Origin: Bizionia sp.
Lineage (GTDB): Bacteria > Bacteroidota > Bacteroidia > Flavobacteriales > Flavobacteriaceae
Reading direction: 5' to 3'
Assembly: GCA_018067115.1 (NCBI GenBank)
Contig: JAGPVI010000303.1
Location: 1 to 21,072, forward strand
Length of the DNA stretch: 21,072 bases
Below the pieces are notes generated by a model, which saw only the letters and a program-made list of their open reading frames with translations, searched no databases and was not told where the DNA came from. Each line of letters begins with the position of its first letter. Within the stretch, counting starts at the first letter, position 1. A program made the translations under genes and the position numbers. Shown piece after piece: positions 5,456 to 13,514 of this stretch.

Positions 5456-7468
5456 TTATGGTTTTTCTTGTTCTAAATTAGTAATTATGTCTTGATATTT
5501 CTTGTTTTCGGAAAGCGTTTTTATAACATCTTTAGCGAATTTTTTAAACCTCCAATTATGGTGTCTAGTCGCAAGATTTACGTTTTTTATTGCGGCTTCA
5601 TTAAACCCATCTAAAGATTGTAAATAAGACATAGCATGCTGCCTAACGTTAAAATCGAACTGTGGCCCTGTGTGCTCTATTAATTCTGCATAGTAATCAA
5701 TTCTATCATTATTAGCGACGCCTTTCGTGTTTAGTGCTAAAACTAACCATAACAATTTAATATTCTTATCGCTAAAACCATCAATATTTGCTGTTTCTTC
5801 CAAATATTTTAATCGGCTTTCGGGAAAATTCACCCATAGATTATACAAGGCCACCTCCTTCGTCGCATAAGAGTCATCCTTTAAAAACGATTCGTATTGG
5901 GTTTTTAACTCTAATGGAACAGTTGTAAAACTTTCAGCAATAGCTTGCCTTACTTTTACATCTGTTTCAGAAAATAAGAATAAAGGTATATCTCCTTGTA
6001 ACTGCGGAATTATTCGTGTTTTTAGCGCTAAAGAATTACTCGTAAGCAACAATTTTTTGCAGCTATCTGGATTCGCATAACAATCGTATTGCAGAAATGT
6101 CGCAATACTTTCAGATTCTTTAATTAAATGATTGGTCATATCCTTAACAGGTAAGTCTTTAGATTCTAACCACTTCAATTTAAAAGCACTCAACTCTATA
6201 TTCGATGTTTGTTCAAGAATATTAAAAAAATCATCTGTTTCAACATTTCTAAATCCATACTTGGTTAAATAAGTCTTTACTGCTGCTTTAAAAGCGGTAT
6301 CACCTACTTTTTGCCTAAGTATTTCTAAAACCCAAGCACCTTTTTTATAAAACGTAACACTACCTGATTTAGGATCTAACAAAGCAGTACCTTTCCCGGC
6401 TTGCTCCTGTGCTAACAATTCTTGTGCATATTCGTGTAACCGCCAAAAATAATAGTCCTCTCCAAAAACATCACGTTCTGCTAATAAGGCATAATAAGTC
6501 GCAAAGCCTTCTTGAAGCCAATGGTGCTTACTGTTGGTTGCAGTGACTAAATTGCCAAACCATTGGTGTGCTAGTTCATGTGCATTAACATTTACATAAT
6601 TTCTATCCTTAAACGCAGTGCTATCCGTTATAAAAGCGTCACTAAAAATAGTTGTACCTGTATTTTCCATACCAGCATACAAGAAATCTTTTACCGGTAT
6701 TTGTTTATAATTTTGCCACGGATAAGCCACTCCTATTTCAGATTCCAAGAAATCGAATAGTTTCTTAGAGTACCGATAAGTAGACTCTACTTTTAAAGCA
6801 TCTTTTGGGTAATAGTAATAACGCAGCGGTATTTTACTTGCAGACACCTCTTCAATCACATCATATTTTCCAATAGCTAAGGCCACCAAATAACTTGCCA
6901 TAGGGTGTTTCATATCGTACTGCCACGTTGTATGCGTTGCATTTTTGTCCTTTTTAACTAATTTACCATTAGCAATAACTTCAAAATCATTTATATAAGT
7001 GATGCGTATGTCAAACTCTATTTTATCGTTAGTATCATCTATACTTGGCAACCAATTGCTAGTATATTGTCCTTGACCTTGTGTCCATATTTGATGATTG
7101 CTTTGATCTTCAGCATCAATAAAATACATTGCTTTTTTAGGTTTGGACTCGAAGGAAAACTCTATTAAGTTTCCTTTAGAAGGTTGTAAAACCTTAGTTA
7201 CCCATAATTTATCATTCGTTATATAATAGTTTACTGCTTTTTTATTAAGCAAAACTTTAGAAAATGTCGTGTTTTTAGTATCGATATAAAATGAATCTAA
7301 CGGCTTTAAAATATCAAACGAATAATTAACAGTGCCATTAACCGTCTTACTTTTGATATCTATTTTTTTTAAATCAACTATTGCCTTCTTAAAATCAATA
7401 TGCGTCGTTTGCTGCGCTTTTGCGAAAAAACTAATCGAAAATAAAAGAAGAAATAGTAGGTGTTTCAT
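5456..7468 (-). CDS. M1 family zinc metallopeptidase (aminopeptidase), secreted
   Basis: This 670-residue protein has a cleavable signal peptide (about 1-18, FFAKA then QQ), so it acts in the periplasm or outside the cell. An N-terminal beta domain (about 20-200) is followed by the M1 catalytic core. GMEN (266-269) is the exopeptidase substrate-anchoring motif. HELAH (297-301) with Glu320 in WLQEGFATYY gives the HExxH-18-E zinc site exactly, with Glu298 as catalytic base. The C-terminal 200 residues are helical. M1 enzymes remove N-terminal amino acids from peptides. It heads an operon with the patatin-like gene downstream (4-base gap). A TAnnTTTG box at 7482-7489 lies between it and the terminator of the upstream PNGase gene, so the pair has its own promoter. 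Exact residue preference cannot be told. Confidence 0.92.
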   Translation of the reverse strand: MKHLLFLLLFSISFFAKAQQTTHIDFKKAIVDLKKIDIKSKTVNGTVNYSFDILKPLDSFYIDTKNTTFSKVLLNKKAVNYYITNDKLWVTKVLQPSKGNLIEFSFESKPKKAMYFIDAEDQSNHQIWTQGQGQYTSNWLPSIDDTNDKIEFDIRITYINDFEVIANGKLVKKDKNATHTTWQYDMKHPMASYLVALAIGKYDVIEEVSASKIPLRYYYYPKDALKVESTYRYSKKLFDFLESEIGVAYPWQNYKQIPVKDFLYAGMENTGTTIFSDAFITDSTAFKDRNYVNVNAHELAHQWFGNLVTATNSKHHWLQEGFATYYALLAERDVFGEDYYFWRLHEYAQELLAQEQAGKGTALLDPKSGSVTFYKKGAWVLEILRQKVGDTAFKAAVKTYLTKYGFRNVETDDFFNILEQTSNIELSAFKLKWLESKDLPVKDMTNHLIKESESIATFLQYDCYANPDSCKKLLLTSNSLALKTRIIPQLQGDIPLFLFSETDVKVRQAIAESFTTVPLELKTQYESFLKDDSYATKEVALYNLWVNFPESRLKYLEETANIDGFSDKNIKLLWLVLALNTKGVANNDRIDYYAELIEHTGPQFDFNVRQHAMSYLQSLDGFNEAAIKNVNLATRHHNWRFKKFAKDVIKTLSENKKYQDIITNLEQEKP

Positions 7469-7481
7469 AAGTGAAAGATAA

Positions 7482-7489
7482 CAAACCTA
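7482..7489 (-). promoter_or_regulatory. -7 promoter box for the M1 peptidase/patatin operon
   Basis: On the minus strand the box reads TAGGTTTG, an exact TAnnTTTG match. It lies 13 bases before the ATG and downstream of the terminator at 7502-7534. No convincing -33 element is visible because the hairpin occupies that place. Confidence 0.5.
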
Positions 7490-7501
7490 AAAGTGTAGAC
7501 C

Positions 7502-7534
7502 AAAAAAAAGCACGCTATAAATAGCGTGCTTTTT
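7502..7534 (-). terminator. Rho-independent terminator of the PNGase F gene
   Basis: AGCACGCTAT (7509-7518) pairs perfectly with ATAGCGTGCT (7521-7530) around a 2-base loop. On the minus strand the stem is followed by eight T. It begins 19 bases after the PNGase stop codon. Confidence 0.85.
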
Positions 7535-7552
7535 CACTCTTAATAAATTTTA

Positions 7553-9253
7553 TTAATCTGTAACAATTGGAGCACTAATTGGCGTATTACTTTTAACTAC
7601 TACAAATGTAGAAGTTGCATAATAAGCATCACCATTACCACCATCGTTAGTCCAGTCTTCGTAATCATATTCAAAATTAAACGTGTTTCCTGCCATCGCT
7701 GTATTAAAAACATCTAGGCGTGTAGGCACCGCCATTCCTGGGCACCATCCTGCACGATCTGCAGTCCAGTTTCCTGGGTTTTGATTATTTACTGGGTTCG
7801 ACGCACAACCCATTGGCCCCATATAATGATCGAATGTACTTGCGCCATTTATTTTAACATTGTGAGTTCTATAACACCACTCTGCACAACCTCTTCCTGT
7901 TCCAGGATCTTGTGGCGTTGCATGCCCCCAACCTGATATAATAGTTCTTAAGTGAGTACTTTCTGCATTTGCAGGAATAGACACTGTTTTATCTAAATCG
8001 AAATTATGCGCAACACCGTAAGGCACTCCAGAAGACGACCAGTCGTCGTAAGCAATAACAGGAGTCACAGCATAATACGGATAGTCTGGCGTACCCTCAA
8101 TATAATCGAAGTCTACAGAAACCTGATACCCCTTACCATTCCAACATTCTGTTCTAATTCTTAACTCGGTAGAACCTGTTAACAGCGATTTAAAATCGGT
8201 AACATCAAATTCGAAACCTCTTTCTAACTGACTATTATCATTCCAATAAGGTGTAATGTAACGTCCTATTTCATAAAATACTCCAGATAATGGATCTTTC
8301 ACTTTAACATTAGCATAAACATCCCACTCATCGCATCCACCTGTAGGACAGGTTAACTTCACGTACATTTTTACAGTTTCAATAGTTGATAAATCATTAT
8401 GTAAGGTAAACGTTTGTGTATTAGATTGATCGAAACCACCACCAAAAGCAAGGCGTTGTTGGTTAAAGGTTTGATAATTATGAGTTACAGGAATAGAGTT
8501 TCCTACCAAAGCAACAACTGTATCTGCTGCATCTGTATTAGACAATGTTATAGCTCCTGTAATTTCCCCAGTCGCTGATGGCGTAAAGCGCACATAAACA
8601 GTTGTTGCCGCGTTTACTCCCGCCGCATCGATTTGCAAAGTATTTGCATAAGTTGTACCGTCTAGAGATATTTGAAACTCATTGGTGATTGCTAAATTAA
8701 TAGCACTCACTAAATTATACCCTGTTACTACGACCTCTAAAGGAGAAGACTCGTTACCAATAATAGTATCAGCGAAATTTAAAGTTTCTGTATTCACATC
8801 TATAATTGGTGCAATACTCACACCTACCCCACTTAAACTAAGCGTTCTAGACACAGCTCCATTACTTTGAAAAGTTAATGTACCTACCCTGTTACCAACA
8901 GCCATTTCACCTGGAGAAAAACGTACATAAACCGTTTGGTTTGCTGCGTTTGCAGCACCTTTATCAATACTCACTTCACTAGAAAAACTGATATCATCTA
9001 AAGAAATTTCAAAATTTTCGGTTGCTTTAATTTTTAAATTTTCGTTAAGGTTTTCTCCCTTTACTTGCACACTCAAAGAATTTGAATGACTTAACACATC
9101 GGTATTACCAAAAGCATCTAGAGATCCGGTTACAGTAATTACAGGTGTTGGGGCCGCATCGGCCGTTTCATCACTACTACAATTTACAGAAAGTAATACG
9201 ACCAGCGCACACATAATAATACCAAAACTGGTTTTAAGCTTGGTTAGTTTCAT
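7553..9253 (-). CDS. PNGase F (peptide:N-glycosidase F) lipoprotein with two N-terminal Ig-like modules
   Basis: This 566-residue protein cleaves the bond between Asn and the first GlcNAc of N-glycans, as judged by very close likeness of residues 258-566 to PNGase F of Elizabethkingia. In that enzyme the catalytic residues are Asp60, Glu118 and Glu206. The equivalents here are Asp311 (CDEWD), Glu369 (RTECW) and Glu458 (GCAEWC). The six disulfide cysteines are also kept (302/307, 456/460, 483/504). Unlike the classic secreted enzyme, this one has a lipobox Cys25 (LLSVNCSSDET) with acidic residues close behind, so it is probably held on the cell surface. Between anchor and enzyme are two similar beta-sandwich modules (about 36-143 and 148-252), each carrying a VYVRF motif, of the choice-of-anchor/HYDIN kind. 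It has its own terminator. The encoded activity is a confident call; the natural substrate is not known. Confidence 0.95.
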   Translation of the reverse strand: MKLTKLKTSFGIIMCALVVLLSVNCSSDETADAAPTPVITVTGSLDAFGNTDVLSHSNSLSVQVKGENLNENLKIKATENFEISLDDISFSSEVSIDKGAANAANQTVYVRFSPGEMAVGNRVGTLTFQSNGAVSRTLSLSGVGVSIAPIIDVNTETLNFADTIIGNESSPLEVVVTGYNLVSAINLAITNEFQISLDGTTYANTLQIDAAGVNAATTVYVRFTPSATGEITGAITLSNTDAADTVVALVGNSIPVTHNYQTFNQQRLAFGGGFDQSNTQTFTLHNDLSTIETVKMYVKLTCPTGGCDEWDVYANVKVKDPLSGVFYEIGRYITPYWNDNSQLERGFEFDVTDFKSLLTGSTELRIRTECWNGKGYQVSVDFDYIEGTPDYPYYAVTPVIAYDDWSSSGVPYGVAHNFDLDKTVSIPANAESTHLRTIISGWGHATPQDPGTGRGCAEWCYRTHNVKINGASTFDHYMGPMGCASNPVNNQNPGNWTADRAGWCPGMAVPTRLDVFNTAMAGNTFNFEYDYEDWTNDGGNGDAYYATSTFVVVKSNTPISAPIVTD

Positions 9254-9357
9254 AAATTTGGTTTTTAGGTTAAAATTTAGTTAATTATTTGATTTGTAAA
9301 TATATCAAAAGCCTTAAGACATTCAAAGATTCGGTGAAAGAATAAAATATAAATTGA

Positions 9358-9365
9358 TATTTTTG
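9358..9365 (+). promoter_or_regulatory. -7 promoter box for recG, implying a leaderless or near-leaderless mRNA
   Basis: TATTTTTG matches TAnnTTTG exactly and ends only 4 bases before the recG ATG, so transcription should start at or next to the start codon. No clear -33 TTTG is seen. Confidence 0.5.
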
Positions 9366-9369
9366 CAAT

Positions 9370-11472
9370 ATGAGTACTAGTTTACAAACGCCCATAGATT
9401 ACTTAAAAGGTGTCGGACCAAGTCGTGCAGATTTGCTTCGTAAGGAGCTTGGTATTCACACCTACCAAGATTTACTTAATTTATTCCCCAATCGCTATCT
9501 AGATCGCACCAAATATTTTAAGATAAACGAACTACAAGCTAATAATGCCGAAGTTCAGATTATTGGAAAAATCATAAAATTTGAAGAGATCGCACAAAAA
9601 AGAGGCAAGCGTTTGGTTGCCACTTTTAAGGACGATACTGGGGTGATAGAATTGGTATGGTTTCGGGGACAGAAATGGATTAAAGACGCCCTAAAACTCA
9701 ACACCGAATATGTGGTTTTTGGTAAAACAAATTACTATAATGGCAAGTTTAGTATTCCACATCCGGATACTGAATTGCTAAGCGAACACGAGCAAAATTT
9801 ACGCTCCTCAATGCAGGCTATTTATCCGTCTACAGAGAAGCTTTCCAATCGCGGAATTACCAATCGCGTGATGACGAAAATTATGCAAAATTTGTTCCTA
9901 GAAACGAAAGGAAGATTTGCTGAAAGTTTGTCTGAAAATTTACTTTCAGATTTAAAATTAATTAGTAAATCTGAGGCTATTTTCAACATCCATTTTCCTA
10001 AGGATTCCGACCTACTTTTCAAGGCACAATACCGACTAAAATTTGAGGAATTATTTTACATTCAACTGCAATTAATTCTTAAAAATTTAATTCATAAATC
10101 AAAGATAAAAGGCTTTCCTTTCGATACGGTTGGTGAACATTTTAACACCTTTTTTAAACACCATTTACCTTTCGAATTAACCAACGCACAGAAACGCGTG
10201 CTTAAAGAAATTAGAGCCGATTTAGGTAGTAATGCGCAAATGAATCGCTTATTACAAGGTGATGTGGGTTCTGGAAAAACCATTGTAGCATTAATGTCAA
10301 TGTTAATGGCACTTGACAACGGTTTTCAAGCGTGTTTAATGGCGCCGACTGAAATTTTGTCAGTACAACACTATAACGGATTAAAAGAACTATGTAAAAA
10401 CCTAAATATCAGCATACAACTACTTACCGGCTCAAGTAAAACTTCAAAACGACGAAAGATACACGAAGCCTTAGAAAATGGCGAATTAGACATCCTTATT
10501 GGCACGCACGCTGTTTTAGAAGACAAGGTGGAATTCAAAAATTTAGGACTAGCAATCATCGATGAGCAACACCGTTTTGGTGTAGAGCAACGGTCTAAAT
10601 TATGGAAAAAAAACACCTCTCCCCCACACGTTTTAGTGATGACGGCAACCCCAATTCCAAGAACATTAGCAATGTCTGTTTATGGCGATTTAGACATCTC
10701 GATAATAGACGAATTACCACCGGGTAGAAAGGCCATAAAAACAGTACATAGATACGACACTAATAGGCTTAAAGTTTTACGCTTTATAAGAGACGAAATT
10801 AAGAAAGGAAGACAGGTCTATATCGTGTACCCATTAATACAAGAAAGTGCCAATATGGACTACAAAGATTTAATGGATGGTTACGAAAGTATAGCACGAG
10901 ATTTCCCGATGCCGGACTACCAAATTTCTATCGTTCACGGCCAAATGAAACCTGTCGATAAAGAGTTCGAAATGCAACGTTTTGTAAAAGGTGAAACAAA
11001 TATTATGGTGGCTACAACCGTAATTGAAGTTGGTGTAAATGTACCTAATGCCTCTGTTATGATTATTGAAAGTGCGGAGCGTTTTGGGCTCTCACAATTA
11101 CACCAATTACGAGGTCGCGTTGGGCGTGGTGCAGAGCAAAGTTTTTGCATTTTAATGACGAGTCAAAAACTCTCAGAAAACAGCAAAACACGAATTCAAA
11201 CGATGGTAAGTACAAACGATGGTTTTGAAATTGCAGAAGTAGATTTACGACTTCGTGGTCCAGGAGATATTATGGGCACACAGCAAAGTGGTATTTTAAA
11301 TTTACGTATTGCAGATATTGTAAAAGACAATGATATTTTACAGCACGCTAGGTATCACGCAAAACAAATTTTAACCAAAGACCCACGGCTAACGAATCCA
11401 GATCATGCTGCTATTTTAGAAACCTATCGCCAAATGGCGAAATATAAGAACATTTGGAATTATATTTCGTAA
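9370..11472 (+). CDS. recG: ATP-dependent DNA helicase RecG
   Basis: RecG is the branched-DNA translocase that regresses stalled replication forks and processes Holliday junctions. At 700 residues it is full length for the family. It shows an N-terminal helix-hairpin-like GVGPSRA (14-20), an OB-fold wedge domain (about 60-155) and Walker A GDVGSGKT (297-304). Then follow the DEQH box (398-401, before RFGVEQR), the MTATPIPRTLAMSVYGDLD motif region, and RGRVGRG (helicase motif VI) near residue 580. The C-terminal RecG region is complete (TQQSGILNLRIADI). It is divergent from the PNGase F gene. A TAnnTTTG box ends 4 bases before the ATG. miaE follows on the same strand after 52 bases and may be read through. 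Nothing appears truncated or altered. Confidence 0.97.
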   Translation: MSTSLQTPIDYLKGVGPSRADLLRKELGIHTYQDLLNLFPNRYLDRTKYFKINELQANNAEVQIIGKIIKFEEIAQKRGKRLVATFKDDTGVIELVWFRGQKWIKDALKLNTEYVVFGKTNYYNGKFSIPHPDTELLSEHEQNLRSSMQAIYPSTEKLSNRGITNRVMTKIMQNLFLETKGRFAESLSENLLSDLKLISKSEAIFNIHFPKDSDLLFKAQYRLKFEELFYIQLQLILKNLIHKSKIKGFPFDTVGEHFNTFFKHHLPFELTNAQKRVLKEIRADLGSNAQMNRLLQGDVGSGKTIVALMSMLMALDNGFQACLMAPTEILSVQHYNGLKELCKNLNISIQLLTGSSKTSKRRKIHEALENGELDILIGTHAVLEDKVEFKNLGLAIIDEQHRFGVEQRSKLWKKNTSPPHVLVMTATPIPRTLAMSVYGDLDISIIDELPPGRKAIKTVHRYDTNRLKVLRFIRDEIKKGRQVYIVYPLIQESANMDYKDLMDGYESIARDFPMPDYQISIVHGQMKPVDKEFEMQRFVKGETNIMVATTVIEVGVNVPNASVMIIESAERFGLSQLHQLRGRVGRGAEQSFCILMTSQKLSENSKTRIQTMVSTNDGFEIAEVDLRLRGPGDIMGTQQSGILNLRIADIVKDNDILQHARYHAKQILTKDPRLTNPDHAAILETYRQMAKYKNIWNYIS

Positions 11473-11524
11473 AACATTTAGCTTCATCTGTTATATTCTT
11501 TACTTTTACATTTAAAACATTATT

Positions 11525-12106
11525 ATGCTTCACCTTAAACTAGAAACCGATCCACGTTGGGTAACTATTGTAGAATCTAATATTGAAGAAATATTAACCG
11601 ACCACGCGTGGTGCGAACAAAAAGCTGCGACCAATGCCATTACTATAATTACACACAATTCTGAATATCCAGATTTAGTTACCGAGCTATTAGAATTGGC
11701 TAAAGAGGAAATTGAGCACTTCCAGATGGTACACAACATCATTAAAGAGCGTGGGTACACTTTGGGTCGTGAGCGTAAAGATAGCTACGTCAATGAGCTA
11801 TATAAGTTTATGAGCAAAGGTGGAAGTCGCTTACAAAGCATGGTCGATCGCTTGCTGTTTTCTGCTATGATTGAAGCCCGAAGCTGCGAACGTTTCAAAT
11901 TGCTTTCTGAACGTATTTCGGATCCTGAATTATCTAAGTTTTATCACGAATTAATGATTAGTGAAGCCGGACACTACACTACATTTATAACCTTTGCGAG
12001 AAAATACGGAAAAGGTATTGATGTCGATAAACGTTGGCAAGAACTCGTTACTTTTGAAGGTGAGCTGATTAAAAGTTACGGTAAAAGTGAAACCATTCAC
12101 GGTTAA
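11525..12106 (+). CDS. miaE: tRNA-(ms2io6A)-hydroxylase MiaE
   Basis: MiaE is a non-haem di-iron monooxygenase that hydroxylates the isopentenyl group of the hypermodified adenosine 37 of tRNAs reading UNN codons. This copy has 193 residues, the usual length. The ferritin-like four-helix di-iron ligands are all visible: Glu31 (HAWCEQKAA), Glu62 and His65 (EEIEHF), Glu117 (MIEARSCERF), Glu147 and His150 (SEAGHYTTF). The E...ExxH...E...ExxH order matches the family exactly. It follows recG by 52 bases on the same strand, with no terminator between. It converges with the thioredoxin lipoprotein gene, leaving only 5 bases between stops. I see no regulatory site of its own beyond a weak TACTTTTA box about 20 bases upstream. 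Confidence is high. Confidence 0.93.
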   Translation: MLHLKLETDPRWVTIVESNIEEILTDHAWCEQKAATNAITIITHNSEYPDLVTELLELAKEEIEHFQMVHNIIKERGYTLGRERKDSYVNELYKFMSKGGSRLQSMVDRLLFSAMIEARSCERFKLLSERISDPELSKFYHELMISEAGHYTTFITFARKYGKGIDVDKRWQELVTFEGELIKSYGKSETIHG

Positions 12107-12111
12107 CTCAC

Positions 12112-13335
12112 CTACTCTTCTAATAGCATAGTCATAAAAGTATCGAACTCTAATTTAAACTCTGAAAACTTTTCGCCAGTTGCAGGCCCATTAAATCCAG
12201 TATGTATTTTTCTAACCTTCCCTTGTTTATCAATAAACACGGTAGTTGGATAACTCAGTATATGATTTAACATTGGGAGTTTTTTCTGTGCTTCTTCTTT
12301 ACTCGTTGACCCTGTTTGCGCTAATAAAATAGGATAGGTAATCCCTACACGGTCTTGTAATCGTTTTATATTACTAAAAGCTTGTGCTTCGGTTTTCGCG
12401 TATTCGAAAGCTAAACTTACAAACTCCAAATCTCTGTCTTTATTATTCTTATAGTAATCGGCGTAATATTTACTTTCATCTAAACAGTTTGGGCACCAGG
12501 TTCCCATTATTTGTACGACTACCACTTTGTCTTTAAAACGAGTATCGGCTAAGGAAACTTGGTTTCCATTAGCATCCGGAAAACGAAACGCAAAACTGTT
12601 GTAACTTTCTTTTAGAAAGGTAAGTTCATTAGCACTTTTTAATGTAAAATCACTATTTCTTTTCGCTTTAAAAGGTTCTTTGTAATGGTTTCCAGAATAG
12701 AACATTCCTGCAATCGTTGAGTCGGTAACCTGTGCTGTAAATAAAAAAGCGTGGGCTCCATCAAAAGCAGAAAGCTGTAACGTAGAACCAGAAATTACGC
12801 CGTCGAGATAGCGGTAATCGCCAGTTTCCGTTCTAAATGTACCAGTTACGTTATTCCCTATTTGCTTAAAAACACCTTTAGCCTTGTAACTATCCGACTC
12901 ACTATTAGGACTAAATGTAGTTTCCCAATTTCCAGAAATATCAGCTTTTGCATCTTCAATCACATCAAATCTACTTGCGTTTTTCTGAGCTGTAAATGGT
13001 ACTTTTCGCTCTTTTCCTTTTACTACAAAATCACCTTTTAAAACGCCATTTGTAATCTTTGCGACCAACTCTCCTTCAAACACCGGAGGCTTTATGTACA
13101 CCGAATCATTTCTATAGCTAATTTCATCTACCTCTATAATTTCATCAGCATTATAAATCTCTAATGCATCTTCAGCTTCAACTTTAAATGTAAAAGGCAA
13201 GGTGTGGGTAGCGCTAACTTGCAATTCTGCACGATATAATCCTGGCGTTAAGCGCTCTTGAGGCGTTTCATCTTTACCTTCTTTACAGAAAAAAAATGAT
13301 AATGTAATTAAAAATAAGAAAGCAGTTTTACGCAT
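12112..13335 (-). CDS. TlpA-type thioredoxin-fold lipoprotein with active CxxC
   Basis: This 407-residue lipoprotein has a lipobox Cys17 (LSFFFCKEGKDE); the charged, partly acidic residues behind it resemble the Bacteroidetes surface-export signal. Residues about 30-225 form beta-rich regions with two related stretches (PFTFKVE...GDFVVKGKERKVPFTAQ and NWETTFSP...FKAKRN), probably lipocalin-like or DUF4369-like. The last 160 residues are a TlpA/AhpC-type thioredoxin domain. The redox motif WCPNC (Cys281, Cys284) follows VVVVQIMGT, and the cis-proline region is SYPTTVFIDKQG. Such proteins reduce or rearrange disulfides outside the cytoplasm, for example in cytochrome c maturation. The exact partner is unknown. 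It is a single gene, convergent with miaE, with 179 bases to the divergent pheT. Confidence 0.85.
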   Translation of the reverse strand: MRKTAFLFLITLSFFFCKEGKDETPQERLTPGLYRAELQVSATHTLPFTFKVEAEDALEIYNADEIIEVDEISYRNDSVYIKPPVFEGELVAKITNGVLKGDFVVKGKERKVPFTAQKNASRFDVIEDAKADISGNWETTFSPNSESDSYKAKGVFKQIGNNVTGTFRTETGDYRYLDGVISGSTLQLSAFDGAHAFLFTAQVTDSTIAGMFYSGNHYKEPFKAKRNSDFTLKSANELTFLKESYNSFAFRFPDANGNQVSLADTRFKDKVVVVQIMGTWCPNCLDESKYYADYYKNNKDRDLEFVSLAFEYAKTEAQAFSNIKRLQDRVGITYPILLAQTGSTSKEEAQKKLPMLNHILSYPTTVFIDKQGKVRKIHTGFNGPATGEKFSEFKLEFDTFMTMLLEE

Positions 13336-13482
13336 TGTTTTTTTGTTTTAAAAGTAATCGAATTATGCATAAAAACCTTACAAATAAAACTCAAATTCTA
13401 TTTCGGGAGGACATAAAGGCTGTAAACTGCATTTTTTTTTCAACAAAAGAGTTTTTCAATTCCATGAAGCCCTAAGTATTCT

Positions 13483-13490
13483 TATATTTG
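13483..13490 (+). promoter_or_regulatory. -7 promoter box for pheT
   Basis: TATATTTG matches TAnnTTTG exactly and lies 24 bases before the pheT ATG. The -33 region is AT-rich without a clear TTTG. A five-codon frame ATG GCA TCT TAT AAA TGA (13501-13518) lies between the box and pheT; its stop overlaps the pheT ATG. Confidence 0.55.
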
Positions 13491-13514
13491 CTGACTTAAA
13501 ATGGCATCTTATAA

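Noticed and set aside
8682..8870. Plus-strand open frame inside the PNGase F gene
   Set aside because: It is antisense to a strongly conserved gene, and its peptide has no domain and no promoter.
9822..11150. Four minus-strand open frames inside recG
   Set aside because: All are antisense to conserved helicase motifs and have no start context or homology that I recognise.
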